Shown here one piece after another: positions 25,824 to 33,853 of a stretch of DNA of 64,000 nt. Location of the stretch: NCBI GenBank assembly GCA_902795065.1, contig CADBJR010000003.1, positions 1 to 64,000 on the forward strand, read 5' to 3'. The notes beneath the pieces are model-generated. The model searched no databases and was not told the DNA's origin. It saw nothing but the letters and a program-made list of their open reading frames with translations. The stretch comes from an uncultured Coriobacteriaceae bacterium. GTDB lineage: Bacteria > Actinomycetota > Coriobacteriia > Coriobacteriales > Atopobiaceae. Positions within the stretch are counted from its first letter, which is position 1. Every line of letters starts with the position of its first letter. The translations under genes were made by a program, and so were the position numbers.

Positions 25824-26258
25824 TCAGAAGAGGGGGAGGTCGCCCGTGATCGGGTCGATCTGCTCGGGGAAGAGCGGCTCGAACGCCAGGCAGGTGAAGG
25901 TCGACTCGCCGTGGAACTCGGTCATGCCGGCGTCGCGGATGAGCGCGACCGCGAAGCCCTGCTCGAGCCCCTGCTCGTAGATGTCGAGCAGCTCCTCCTC
26001 GGAGTCAACGTAGACGCAGACCTTGGCGATGCCGGCGTCGAACCATGCGGTGAGCGGCGTGCAGTCATCCTCGCCGTGGTCGAGGGCGATCCATGACCCG
26101 TTGACCCTGACCTCGTCCAGGCGGTCTTCGCGCGCGAGCGCCATGAGGGTCGCCTCCACGCAGGCATGCCCCGCCTGCGCTGCGATCTTGCCCTTGCGCA
26201 TGTGCAGGTCGCGCCGCATCACGATCAGCTGCTTCGCCTTGTACCGAACCTCCGCCAT
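25824..26258 (-). CDS. Peptidyl-tRNA hydrolase, Pth2 type
   Basis: 144 residues. The PTH2 fold is recognisable from KQLIVMRRDLHMRKGKIAAQ, AGHACVEATL and TAWFDAGIAKVCVYVDSEEE, with the C-terminal ALIRDAGMTEFHGESTFTCL corresponding to the active-site Asp-Ala-Gly-x-T region. PTH2 releases tRNA from stalled peptidyl-tRNA and is mainly archaeal and eukaryotic; bacterial copies are scattered. The start at 26258 has only a weak site (AAAGAG). Divergent from the prepilin peptidase. Confidence 0.8.
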   Translation of the reverse strand: MAEVRYKAKQLIVMRRDLHMRKGKIAAQAGHACVEATLMALAREDRLDEVRVNGSWIALDHGEDDCTPLTAWFDAGIAKVCVYVDSEEELLDIYEQGLEQGFAVALIRDAGMTEFHGESTFTCLAFEPLFPEQIDPITGDLPLF

Positions 26259-26363
26259 GGTATGCGCTCTTTCCGCCGTCCGTTCGCCAAAAACCCGTCG
26301 GCACCGCCGCCGATTGACCCATACTATATCGCACCCGCAGGCATCGGGAACGGAGGGACGGAC

Positions 26364-26909
26364 GTGCAACAATCGGCGAAGAGAAGCGTCTGGATTATCG
26401 CGGGGGTACCCATCTCGGTCCTCATCCTGCTTCTGGGCGGCTGCTCCAGCACGTCGATCATCCAGGCTGCCCTCGCGTTCATGCTCTGCGCAGCCGCCGG
26501 GCACGACCTCGTCCTGCGCCGCATCGAGAACGGCACGGTGCTCGCGGCCGTCCTCCTGCGTGTCTGGGAGCTTGCGCTCGCGGGTATCGCGGACCCGTCG
26601 ATCATCGCCGCGCACTGCGCGTCCTCGCTTGCAGGCGCCGCGACGGTGCTCGCGGTCCTGCTCGGAACGGCGCGCATCATGGAGCGCAGGTCGGGCACCG
26701 CAGGCATCGGCGGGGGAGACGTGAAGCTCCTCGCAGCCCTCGGCTTCTGCCTGGGCTGGGAGGCGGGTCTCGCCATAACGGGCATCTCGAGCGTCCTGCT
26801 CGTCCTCCATCGCCTCATCCCGCGCACCTCGCGCACCTCGCGCGGCGCCGCATTCGCCTTCGCGCCCTATATCGCCGTTGCCAGCATGTTTACGATGCTT
26901 TTCCTCTGA
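26364..26909 (+). CDS. A24 (type IV) prepilin peptidase, short form
   Basis: 181 residues from GTG 26364 (GGAGGG upstream). Six or so membrane segments. The two aspartates of the A24 family are visible: one in AAAGHDLVLRRIENG and one in GIGGGDVKLLAALG (the GxGD motif). The N-terminal methyltransferase domain of PilD is missing, as in CpaA/FlaK-like enzymes. No pilin or secretion genes are in the window, so its substrate is elsewhere. Confidence 0.8.
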   Translation: MQQSAKRSVWIIAGVPISVLILLLGGCSSTSIIQAALAFMLCAAAGHDLVLRRIENGTVLAAVLLRVWELALAGIADPSIIAAHCASSLAGAATVLAVLLGTARIMERRSGTAGIGGGDVKLLAALGFCLGWEAGLAITGISSVLLVLHRLIPRTSRTSRGAAFAFAPYIAVASMFTMLFL

Positions 26910-26966
26910 CGGTCCTCGCGCGCCGACGGGGTAAGATGGGGGCAGCCGAACCGTAAAGGAGCCGCC

Positions 26967-27836
26967 ATGCGCATCAGCGACCGTCTCGCAGCCAAGCAGA
27001 CCTTCTCGTTCGAGATCTTCCCGCCCAAGGGCGACCTGCCCATCGACCAGGCCCTCGAGGTCGCCGGCGCGCTCGCCGCCGAGCAGCCCGACTGGATCTC
27101 CGTGACCTTCTCGGCAGGCGGCAGCGGCAACAGCGCCAACACCGTATCGGTCTCCGGCGCCATCGAGCGCGAGACGGGCACCTCCGCCCTCGCGCACCTC
27201 ACCTGCCTCGGATCTTCCCGCGAGACCGTCGACCTGTATCTCGAGGCGCTCGCCGAGCAGGGAGTCCTCAACGTGCTCGCGCTCCGCGGCGACCGCGCTC
27301 CCGGCAAGGAGGCCATCGACTTCGCGTACGCCTCCGACCTCATCGCCTACATCAAGGAGACGCATCCCGAGTTCTGCGTGGGCGCCGCCTGCTACCCCGA
27401 GGGCCACTTCGAGTGCGACGACTTCGAGACCTCGCTCGAGCATCTCAAGATCAAGCAGGATGCCGGTGCCGACTTCCTCGTCACGCAGCTCTTCTTCGAC
27501 AACGAGCTCTTCTACCGCTTCCGCGAGGGCTGTGCACGCTGGCGCATCAAGGCTCCCATCGTATGCGGCATCATGCCCTTCACGAGCGTCAAGCAGATTC
27601 AGCGCATGGCCTTCACCTGCGGCGCGACGATCCCCTCCAAGGTCATCCGCAAGATCGCGGCCTGCGGGGACGACGAGGCGGCGCAGCTCGAGGCGGGCAT
27701 CGAGTACGCCTGCGACCAGATCGTCGACCTCGCCGACAACGGCGTCGACGGCATCCACATCTACACGATGAACCGGCCCGTCATCGGCCACGCCGCGCGC
27801 GAGGCCCTGCTCGGCTGCGGATACCTCTGGTCGTAG
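26967..27836 (+). CDS. metF: Methylenetetrahydrofolate reductase
   Basis: 289 residues. FSFEIFPPKGD (N-terminal catalytic Glu region), LNVLALRGDRAPG, VGAACYPEGHFEC and KQDAGADFLVTQLFFDNELF are diagnostic for MetF. It makes 5-methyl-THF for methionine synthase. The next gene, 5 bases downstream, is the free MetH activation domain; metH itself is 6 kb away. Confidence 0.93.
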   Translation: MRISDRLAAKQTFSFEIFPPKGDLPIDQALEVAGALAAEQPDWISVTFSAGGSGNSANTVSVSGAIERETGTSALAHLTCLGSSRETVDLYLEALAEQGVLNVLALRGDRAPGKEAIDFAYASDLIAYIKETHPEFCVGAACYPEGHFECDDFETSLEHLKIKQDAGADFLVTQLFFDNELFYRFREGCARWRIKAPIVCGIMPFTSVKQIQRMAFTCGATIPSKVIRKIAACGDDEAAQLEAGIEYACDQIVDLADNGVDGIHIYTMNRPVIGHAAREALLGCGYLWS

Positions 27837-27841
27837 GGGAC

Positions 27842-28498
27842 ATGCCTGTCGAGGCCTACAGCATCTCCGAGCTGCCGCGCCGCGCGGTCCTGCGCTTCAT
27901 GGGCTACCGCGGGCAAGAGATCACGCCCGAGGTCGATGCCCGTATCGACGAGGGCATCGCCCGCGCGCTCGAGCTCGCCCGCCCGCGCGCGTCGTGGAGC
28001 GCCTTCGGCATCGCGGGGCGTGGCGATGATGGGGCGATCCGCCTCGACGGCTGCGCGCTGGCCCTTCCCGGCGCCTCGATTGCACGCCATCTGGATGGTG
28101 CCGTCTCGTGCGCCGTCATGGCGGTCACCGTGGGCATGGACGTCGAGCGCGAGCTCAAGCGGCTCTCGCTCGTCGATCCCGTGGGGCATGTTATCTTCGA
28201 CGCGGCCGCCACGGTCGCCGTCGAGGAGGCCGCAGCCGCCTGCCAGCGCAGCGTCCGCGCCTATGCAGCCGAGCGGAACCTTTTCTCCAACGCACGCTTC
28301 TCGCCCGGCTACGGCGACCTGTCCCTCTCCGTCCAGCCGACGTTGCTCGCCTGCGTGGACGCCCAGCGCGCCCTCGGCATCACCCTCACCGACACCCTGC
28401 TCATGGTCCCCACCAAGAGCATCACCGCCCTCATGGGCATCTTCGCCGAGTCGTCATGCGCCCGCCGAGCAGAGCGTGCCTCAGGCTCCCTCGACTAG
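27842..28498 (+). CDS. Free-standing MetH activation-domain protein
   Basis: 218 residues. It resembles the C-terminal activation domain of B12-dependent methionine synthase (AdoMet-binding): the N-terminal ELPRRAVLRFMGYRGQEI, LVDPVGHVIFDAAATVAVEE, and FSPGYGDLSLSVQPTLLACV followed by ITLTDTLLMVPTKSITALMG, which parallels the RFSPGYGD...L.P.KS pattern. The metH in this window ends after the B12 domain, so this protein should supply reductive reactivation in trans. Coupled to metF. Confidence 0.85.
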   Translation: MPVEAYSISELPRRAVLRFMGYRGQEITPEVDARIDEGIARALELARPRASWSAFGIAGRGDDGAIRLDGCALALPGASIARHLDGAVSCAVMAVTVGMDVERELKRLSLVDPVGHVIFDAAATVAVEEAAAACQRSVRAYAAERNLFSNARFSPGYGDLSLSVQPTLLACVDAQRALGITLTDTLLMVPTKSITALMGIFAESSCARRAERASGSLD

Positions 28499-28549
28499 AT
28501 ACAATGAAATGCGGTTCGATCCGGCTCTCCGTGAGGAAGGAGCGTCCGC

Positions 28550-29764
28550 ATGAGCGGCAACCTTGATGAGAAGCTGCAGATGATCTCCGCCTACGTGGAT
28601 GGCAAGCGCGACGAGATCGTGCAGTTCCTGCTCGAGTTCATCTCCATCAACAGCGTCACCTACAACGAGGGCGAGGCCATCCGGTTCCTCGCGTCCAAGA
28701 TGCGGGAGTTCGGCTTCGACGAGGTGCGCGTGGATCCCGCGGGCAACTGTGTGGGGCGCGTGGGCCACGGCCGCTGCGTCCTGCTCTACGATGCCCATGC
28801 GGACACCGTCGAGATCGGCGATCCCGCCGACTGGGGCATGGACGACCCGCTCAAGGCCGAGATCGTGGACGATGTGATCCGCGGCCGCGGCGCGGTGGAC
28901 GACAAGGGCTGCCTCACGGGCATCACCTTCGCCGGGCGTGCCATCAAGGAGCTGGGGCTCGAGGGCGATTTCACGCTGTGGGTGTCGGGCTCCATCTCGG
29001 AGGAAGATGTCGAGGGCTCCTGCGTCAAGGCCATGATGGAGGAGAATCCCGATATCAAGCCCGACTACGTCCTGGTCGCCGAATCGAGCACCAACCGCCT
29101 GATGCGCGGCCACAAGGGCAGGGCGCTCATCCGCATCACCGTGCCGGGCAAGGCGGCGCACGCCTCCGCGGCCTGGCGCGGCGACAACGCCCTCATCAAG
29201 GCCATCCCCATCATGCAGCGCATCGATGCGTTCAACGACTTCGTGGAGGACCCGTTCCTCGGCCGTGGCACCATCGAGGTCACCAAGATCGACTGCAAGA
29301 CGCCCTCGCTCAACACCATCCCCGGCGAGGCTGTCATCACCTGCGACCGCCGCATCTCCTGCGGCGAGACGGCCGAGGAGCTGCTCGCCGAGGTGGGCGC
29401 CTTCTTCGAGGACATCCCCGGCGTGAAGGCCGAGATCGACGAGGAGACCGTGACCACCTATACCGGCTACAAGATCCGCGCGGTCGATTACTTCCCGTCC
29501 TGGGTCATGGCCGAGGACGACCCCTATATCCAAGCCGGTGCGGCCTGCTTCGAGGGCCTCTTCGGCCACCGTCCCGAGATCACCAAGTGGGACTTCTGCA
29601 CCAATGCCACGCAGCTCTGCGGACGCGCGGGCATCCCCGCCATGGGCTACGGTCCCGGCGACGAGACGCTCTGCCACGGCACGCAGGACAAGGTGCCCAT
29701 CGGCGAGCTTCTCGATGCCGTCAAGTTCTACGCGGCGCTCCCGCTCTTCGTCGAGCAACTATAA
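28550..29764 (+). CDS. ygeY: YgeY family selenium-metabolism-linked hydrolase
   Basis: 404 residues, M20 fold. VLLYDAHADTVEIGD, GRGAVDDKGCLTG, SGSISEEDVEG, VAESSTNRL and a C-terminal CHGTQDKV (metal His) are visible; the spacing and VDYFPSWVMAEDDPYIQAG match YgeY. It heads the ygeY-ygeW-ygeX set that co-occurs with selenium-dependent hydroxylases. Its substrate in the family is not established. Confidence 0.85.
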   Translation: MSGNLDEKLQMISAYVDGKRDEIVQFLLEFISINSVTYNEGEAIRFLASKMREFGFDEVRVDPAGNCVGRVGHGRCVLLYDAHADTVEIGDPADWGMDDPLKAEIVDDVIRGRGAVDDKGCLTGITFAGRAIKELGLEGDFTLWVSGSISEEDVEGSCVKAMMEENPDIKPDYVLVAESSTNRLMRGHKGRALIRITVPGKAAHASAAWRGDNALIKAIPIMQRIDAFNDFVEDPFLGRGTIEVTKIDCKTPSLNTIPGEAVITCDRRISCGETAEELLAEVGAFFEDIPGVKAEIDEETVTTYTGYKIRAVDYFPSWVMAEDDPYIQAGAACFEGLFGHRPEITKWDFCTNATQLCGRAGIPAMGYGPGDETLCHGTQDKVPIGELLDAVKFYAALPLFVEQL

Positions 29765-29820
29765 TCTGTTCAAGAGATCTGCTTCACGCATAAGGCCACG
29801 TTGACAGGAAGGAACGGAAC

Positions 29821-30819
29821 ATGCAGACAGGGATGATCGGCAGGCATTTTCTTTGCGAGCAGGACTGGACCAATGAGGAGATCGAGACCCTGATGGAGGT
29901 CGCCAAGGAGCTCAAGATGCGCTACCTGCTGGGCGAGCCCGTCGATATCCTGCGCAACAAGACCGTCTTCATGCTCTTCTTCGAGGAGTCCACGCGCACC
30001 CGCAACGCCTTCGAGTGCGGCATCACCCAGCTCGGCGGCCACGCCAACTACCTCACGCCCAAGGGCACGCAGGTGGGCCACGGCGAGACGCCCGAGGACA
30101 CCATCCAGGTCCTCTCCCGCATGGGCGAGGCCGTGGGCGTCCGCAACACCCTCGTGGGCGGCCATGACTGGATGGCCGAGCTGGCCAAGTACTCCTCGAT
30201 CCCCGTGTACAACATGCAGTGCGACATCTGGCACCCCACGCAGACCATGGCCGACCTGCTCACCATCAAGGAGAAGTTCCATGACGAGCTGCGCGGCCGC
30301 AAGTTCACCATCTCGTGGACCTCTGCCGGCAACTACATGCGCCCGCTCTCGATGGCGCAGTCGCTCGTGACCGTGATGCCGCGCTTCGGCATGGACGTCA
30401 CGCTCGCGCACCCCAAGGGCTTCGAGCTGCAGCCCGAGGTCCTCGAGATGGCCCGCGCGAACGCCGAGCGCTACGGCGGCTCCTTCAACATCGTGAACGA
30501 CATGGACGAGGCCTGCGAGGGCGCCGACATCATCTACGCCAAGGGCTGGGGTCCCATCATGACCGTCGGCGACGACGAGAAGCGCGGCGTCGAGATGATC
30601 AACGAGAACCCGGGCTGGTGCATCGACTCCCGCCGCATGGCGCTGGGCAGCAAGGATGCCATCTACATGCACTGCATGCCCGCCGACCGCGGTGTCGAGG
30701 TGACCGACGAGGTGGCGAGCGGCCCGCAGTCCGTGATCTGGGACGAGGCCGAGAACCGCCTGCACACCATCAAGGCCCTCATGGCCATGACCATGGGCAA
30801 CACGCACGCCAGGCGCTAA
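29821..30819 (+). CDS. ygeW: YgeW knotted carbamoyltransferase-like protein
   Basis: 332 residues. FFEESTRTRNAFECG is the carbamoyl-phosphate loop (STRTR), PVYNMQCDIWHPTQTMADLL corresponds to the HPxQ region, and YMHCMPADRGVEVTDEV to the HCLP loop, all in the knotted transcarbamylase fold. YgeW proteins belong to this fold but their physiological substrate is unclear. Second gene of the ygeY-W-X run. Confidence 0.9.
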   Translation: MQTGMIGRHFLCEQDWTNEEIETLMEVAKELKMRYLLGEPVDILRNKTVFMLFFEESTRTRNAFECGITQLGGHANYLTPKGTQVGHGETPEDTIQVLSRMGEAVGVRNTLVGGHDWMAELAKYSSIPVYNMQCDIWHPTQTMADLLTIKEKFHDELRGRKFTISWTSAGNYMRPLSMAQSLVTVMPRFGMDVTLAHPKGFELQPEVLEMARANAERYGGSFNIVNDMDEACEGADIIYAKGWGPIMTVGDDEKRGVEMINENPGWCIDSRRMALGSKDAIYMHCMPADRGVEVTDEVASGPQSVIWDEAENRLHTIKALMAMTMGNTHARR

Positions 30820-30876
30820 TCTGCAGGGATTGACATCGTTTCGAGCTGGAGGAGGCCGGCGGCGCTCATGCCCCGG

Positions 30877-30961
30877 CCTCCCGTGAACAAAGGGACGGAG
30901 GATTTGTTCACGTAGCAGGAAGCAGCGTGAACAAATCCTCCGTCCCTTTGTTCACGGGAGG
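30877..30961. repeat. Perfect 36-bp inverted repeat covering the ygeX ribosome site
   Basis: Arms 30877-30912 and 30926-30961 are exact reverse complements, separated by 13 bases. The motif includes AAAGGGACGGAGGATTTG. The right arm ends in GGGAGG, the start of the ygeX Shine-Dalgarno (GGGAGGAG), so folding would hide it. It lies between ygeW and ygeX. Confidence 0.92.
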
Positions 30962-30970
30962 AGAGCGGCC

Positions 30971-32179
30971 ATGAGCAAGACAGCAGAGCCTGATCTGAGG
31001 TATGTCGCCAACCATCTGCCCAAGACGGCGGACCCGTATCTTGCGCTGCTCTCGAAGGCGGAGGTGACCCGTGCCCGCGACTTCCATCGGAGCTTCCCGC
31101 AGTACGCGGTGACGCCGCTCGCCGACCTGCGCCATATGGCGGAGTACCTGGGGGTCGCCCGCGTGGCGGTCAAGGACGAGTCGTGGCGCTTCGGTCTCAA
31201 CTCCTTCAAGGTGCTTGGGGGCTCCTACGCCATCGGCCGCTTCCTCGCGCAGGAGATGGGCAGGGATATCTCGGAGCTGCCCTACAGCGTGCTCGTCTCG
31301 GACGGCTTCATCCGCGAGCTGGGGAGCGCCACCTTCATCGCGGCGACCGACGGCAACCACGGCCGCGGTGTGGCGTGGACGGCCCGCGAGCTGCGCCAAC
31401 GCTGCATCGTGCTCATGCCCAAGGGCACGAGCGCATCACGCTTCGACAACATCGCAGCGCTCGGCGCGGAGGTCTCCATCGAGGATGGCAACTACGACGA
31501 CTGCGTGCGCATGGCCATCGAGATGGCGCCCACCTACGAGCACGGGGTCATCGTGCAGGACACGTCGTGGCCGGGATACACCGACATCCCCACGTGGATC
31601 ATGCAGGGCTACGGCGTCATGGCCGACGAGGCCGCCGAGCAGTTCGGCGAGCGGCCCACCCACATCTTCGTGCAGGCGGGCGTGGGTGCCATGGCGGGTG
31701 CCGTGACCGGCTACTTCGCGGGCCTCTACCCCGACGATCCGCCGCGTATCGTGGTCGTGGAGCCCGATACGGCGGACTGCATGTTCCGCGGGGCCGTGCG
31801 CGGCGACGGCGAGCCGGTCACCGTCACCGGCGACATGCCCTCGATCATGGCGGGCCTTTCCTGCGGAGAGCCCTGCGAGCTGGGCTGGGATCTCTTCAAG
31901 AACCATGCGACCGGCTTCGTGTCGGGAGCCGACAGCTTCACGGTGCGCGGCATGCGCATGCTGGCCGGCAACTTCAAGGACGATCCGCACGTGGTGTCGG
32001 GGGAGTCCGGCGCGGCGGGCTTCGGCGCGTTCGCATCGATCATGCTCGAGGAGGGGCTTGCGCCGGTGCGCGAGGAGCTCTGCCTGGGGCCGGATTCGAA
32101 GGTGCTGTGCTTCTCGACGGAAGGAGACACCGACCCCGTCCGCTACAAGCAGATCGTCTGGGACGGCATCGACTTCTAG
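30971..32179 (+). CDS. ygeX: Diaminopropionate ammonia-lyase YgeX
   Basis: 402 residues. PLP fold type II: NSFKVLGGSYA carries the Schiff-base lysine, ATDGNHGRGVAW the phosphate-side asparagine loop, VQAGVGAMAGAVTGYF the glycine-rich loop; DTSWPGYTDIPTWIMQGY and GESGAAGFGAF are typical of DpaL. It converts 2,3-diaminopropionate to pyruvate and ammonia, releasing aminoacrylate intermediates that RidA proteins remove. Confidence 0.9.
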   Translation: MSKTAEPDLRYVANHLPKTADPYLALLSKAEVTRARDFHRSFPQYAVTPLADLRHMAEYLGVARVAVKDESWRFGLNSFKVLGGSYAIGRFLAQEMGRDISELPYSVLVSDGFIRELGSATFIAATDGNHGRGVAWTARELRQRCIVLMPKGTSASRFDNIAALGAEVSIEDGNYDDCVRMAIEMAPTYEHGVIVQDTSWPGYTDIPTWIMQGYGVMADEAAEQFGERPTHIFVQAGVGAMAGAVTGYFAGLYPDDPPRIVVVEPDTADCMFRGAVRGDGEPVTVTGDMPSIMAGLSCGEPCELGWDLFKNHATGFVSGADSFTVRGMRMLAGNFKDDPHVVSGESGAAGFGAFASIMLEEGLAPVREELCLGPDSKVLCFSTEGDTDPVRYKQIVWDGIDF

Positions 32180-32217
32180 TGCGAGAAAGCTGACGAACGA
32201 CCTGTCTATCTGCCAAC

Positions 32218-33699
32218 TTACAGCAGGTCGAGGACGCCGGACTCCGCGTTGAACTCGTCGATGAGGCGGTCGAGCTCCGCCGCCTGCGCATGCACGGCAT
32301 CCCACGTTCCCTCGGGGTCGTACCACAGGGCGTTGAGGTCGTCGATCTCCATGCCCTGCTGCTCGATCCAGGTGTAGTACTTGAGGTTGTGCACGCGCTT
32401 GCGGTCCTTGTAGGTGAGCTCGGCCATGTTATCGGTCTTGAGGCCCAGGATGTGCAGCGCGTGGTCGAGACGCGCCTCCTCGATGCTGTAGGGGCCGTGC
32501 TCGGCGTTGAGCTCCGCCACGCGGCTCGCGTACATGACCGCCGAGTCGGTGAGCACGGTGCCCACGACGTCATGCTCCGTGAACTCGTAGTACTTCGCCA
32601 TCTTGATGCAGCAGAGCAGGTTGGCGATGCCGCTGATGCCGAGCCAGGTGAGCTTCTCGATCAGCTCCGCCGGCAGTCCCAGCGCATCGGCGAGATACGC
32701 CTGGCCCTCGGGCGTGTTGAAGAGGCGGAGCAGGCGCTGCGAGTCCTCATCGTCGATGTCGATGACCATGTCGGAGTTGCGCACGTTGTGGATCCAGGGG
32801 ATATGCTTGTCGCCGATGCCCTCGATGCGATGGCCGCCGAAGCCGTTCTCGAGGATGGTGGGGCACTGCAGCGCCTCGCCCACGGCGAGCTTGAGCGCGG
32901 GGTAGAGGTCTTTCAGGCGGTCGCCCGCCGACATGGTGCCTGCGGAACCCGAGGTGAAGCAAGCGCCGGAGAAGCGGTCGCCGGGACGCTTCACGGCCTC
33001 GAACACGTCGACCAGGGCGTTGCCCGTCACGTTGTAGTGCCAGAGGGGGTTGCCCATCTCGGCGAACTGGTTGAAGACCATGTAGCCCGGATCCGCCTTG
33101 AGCTCGTTGGTCTTGTCGAAGATCTCCTTCACGTTGCTCTCGCAGCCGGGTGTGGCGATGACCTCGGCGCCGATCCCATGCAGCCAGTCGAAGCGCTCCT
33201 GGCTCATCTCCGCGGGGAGGATGGCGACGCCCTGGGCGCCGAGCAGGCGCGAGTTGAAGGCGCCGCCGCGGCAGTAGTTGCCCGTGGAGGGCCAGACGGC
33301 CTTCTGCGCGTCGACGTCGAACTGGCCCGTCACGAGGCGCGGCGCGAGGCAGCCGAAGGAGGCGCCCACCTTGTGGCAGCCCGTCGGGAACCACTTGCCG
33401 ACCATGGCGACGATACGGCAGGGAACGCCGGTGAGCTCGGGCGGGAACTCGATGTAGTTGGGCACGTCCTGGAAGAGGCCGCCGAACTCGGCGGGCTCGT
33501 TCTTCCAGCTGATGCGGAAGAGGTTGAGCGGGTTCACGTCCCAGAGGCCCACCTGCGTGAGGCCCTCGCGGACCTTGGCGGGGATGGTCTCGGGGTGCTT
33601 CATCTGATCGATGGTTGGGATGAGGATCTTGTTCTCGCGGGCCTTGGCGATGTTGTGCGCGCGTACGGTTTCGTTGACCGTCAGATCGATGGTGACCAT
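32218..33699 (-). CDS. PALP-family PLP enzyme (TrpB-like fold), unknown substrate
   Basis: 493 residues from ATG 33699. The fold type II PLP pattern is visible: TGCHKVGASFGCLAPRL (Schiff-base Lys), STGNYCRGGAFNSRLLGAQG (substrate loop) and FTSGSAGTMSAGDRLKDLYP (phosphate cup). The N-terminal extension (ILIPTIDQMKHPETIPA) and the C-terminal 120 residues are unlike TrpB, threonine synthase or cysteine synthase. It is convergent with ygeX, and the two may act in the same amino-acid pathway; this is inference. Longer in-frame starts exist up to 33750 without good ribosome sites. Confidence 0.7.
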   Translation of the reverse strand: MVTIDLTVNETVRAHNIAKARENKILIPTIDQMKHPETIPAKVREGLTQVGLWDVNPLNLFRISWKNEPAEFGGLFQDVPNYIEFPPELTGVPCRIVAMVGKWFPTGCHKVGASFGCLAPRLVTGQFDVDAQKAVWPSTGNYCRGGAFNSRLLGAQGVAILPAEMSQERFDWLHGIGAEVIATPGCESNVKEIFDKTNELKADPGYMVFNQFAEMGNPLWHYNVTGNALVDVFEAVKRPGDRFSGACFTSGSAGTMSAGDRLKDLYPALKLAVGEALQCPTILENGFGGHRIEGIGDKHIPWIHNVRNSDMVIDIDDEDSQRLLRLFNTPEGQAYLADALGLPAELIEKLTWLGISGIANLLCCIKMAKYYEFTEHDVVGTVLTDSAVMYASRVAELNAEHGPYSIEEARLDHALHILGLKTDNMAELTYKDRKRVHNLKYYTWIEQQGMEIDDLNALWYDPEGTWDAVHAQAAELDRLIDEFNAESGVLDLL

Positions 33700-33853
33700 G
33701 GTTTCCAGCTTCCCTTCCGAACGTCTTTCCACGCTCATCCAGTGTAGCATCGTCTAATTGGACTGTTTCCAAGAAGCGCCAGCCGTACGGCTTCGGGCGT
33801 GTGCGGACGAAAACCAGCTACACTCGTAAGGACAGCGATGGAAGGAGCTCACC

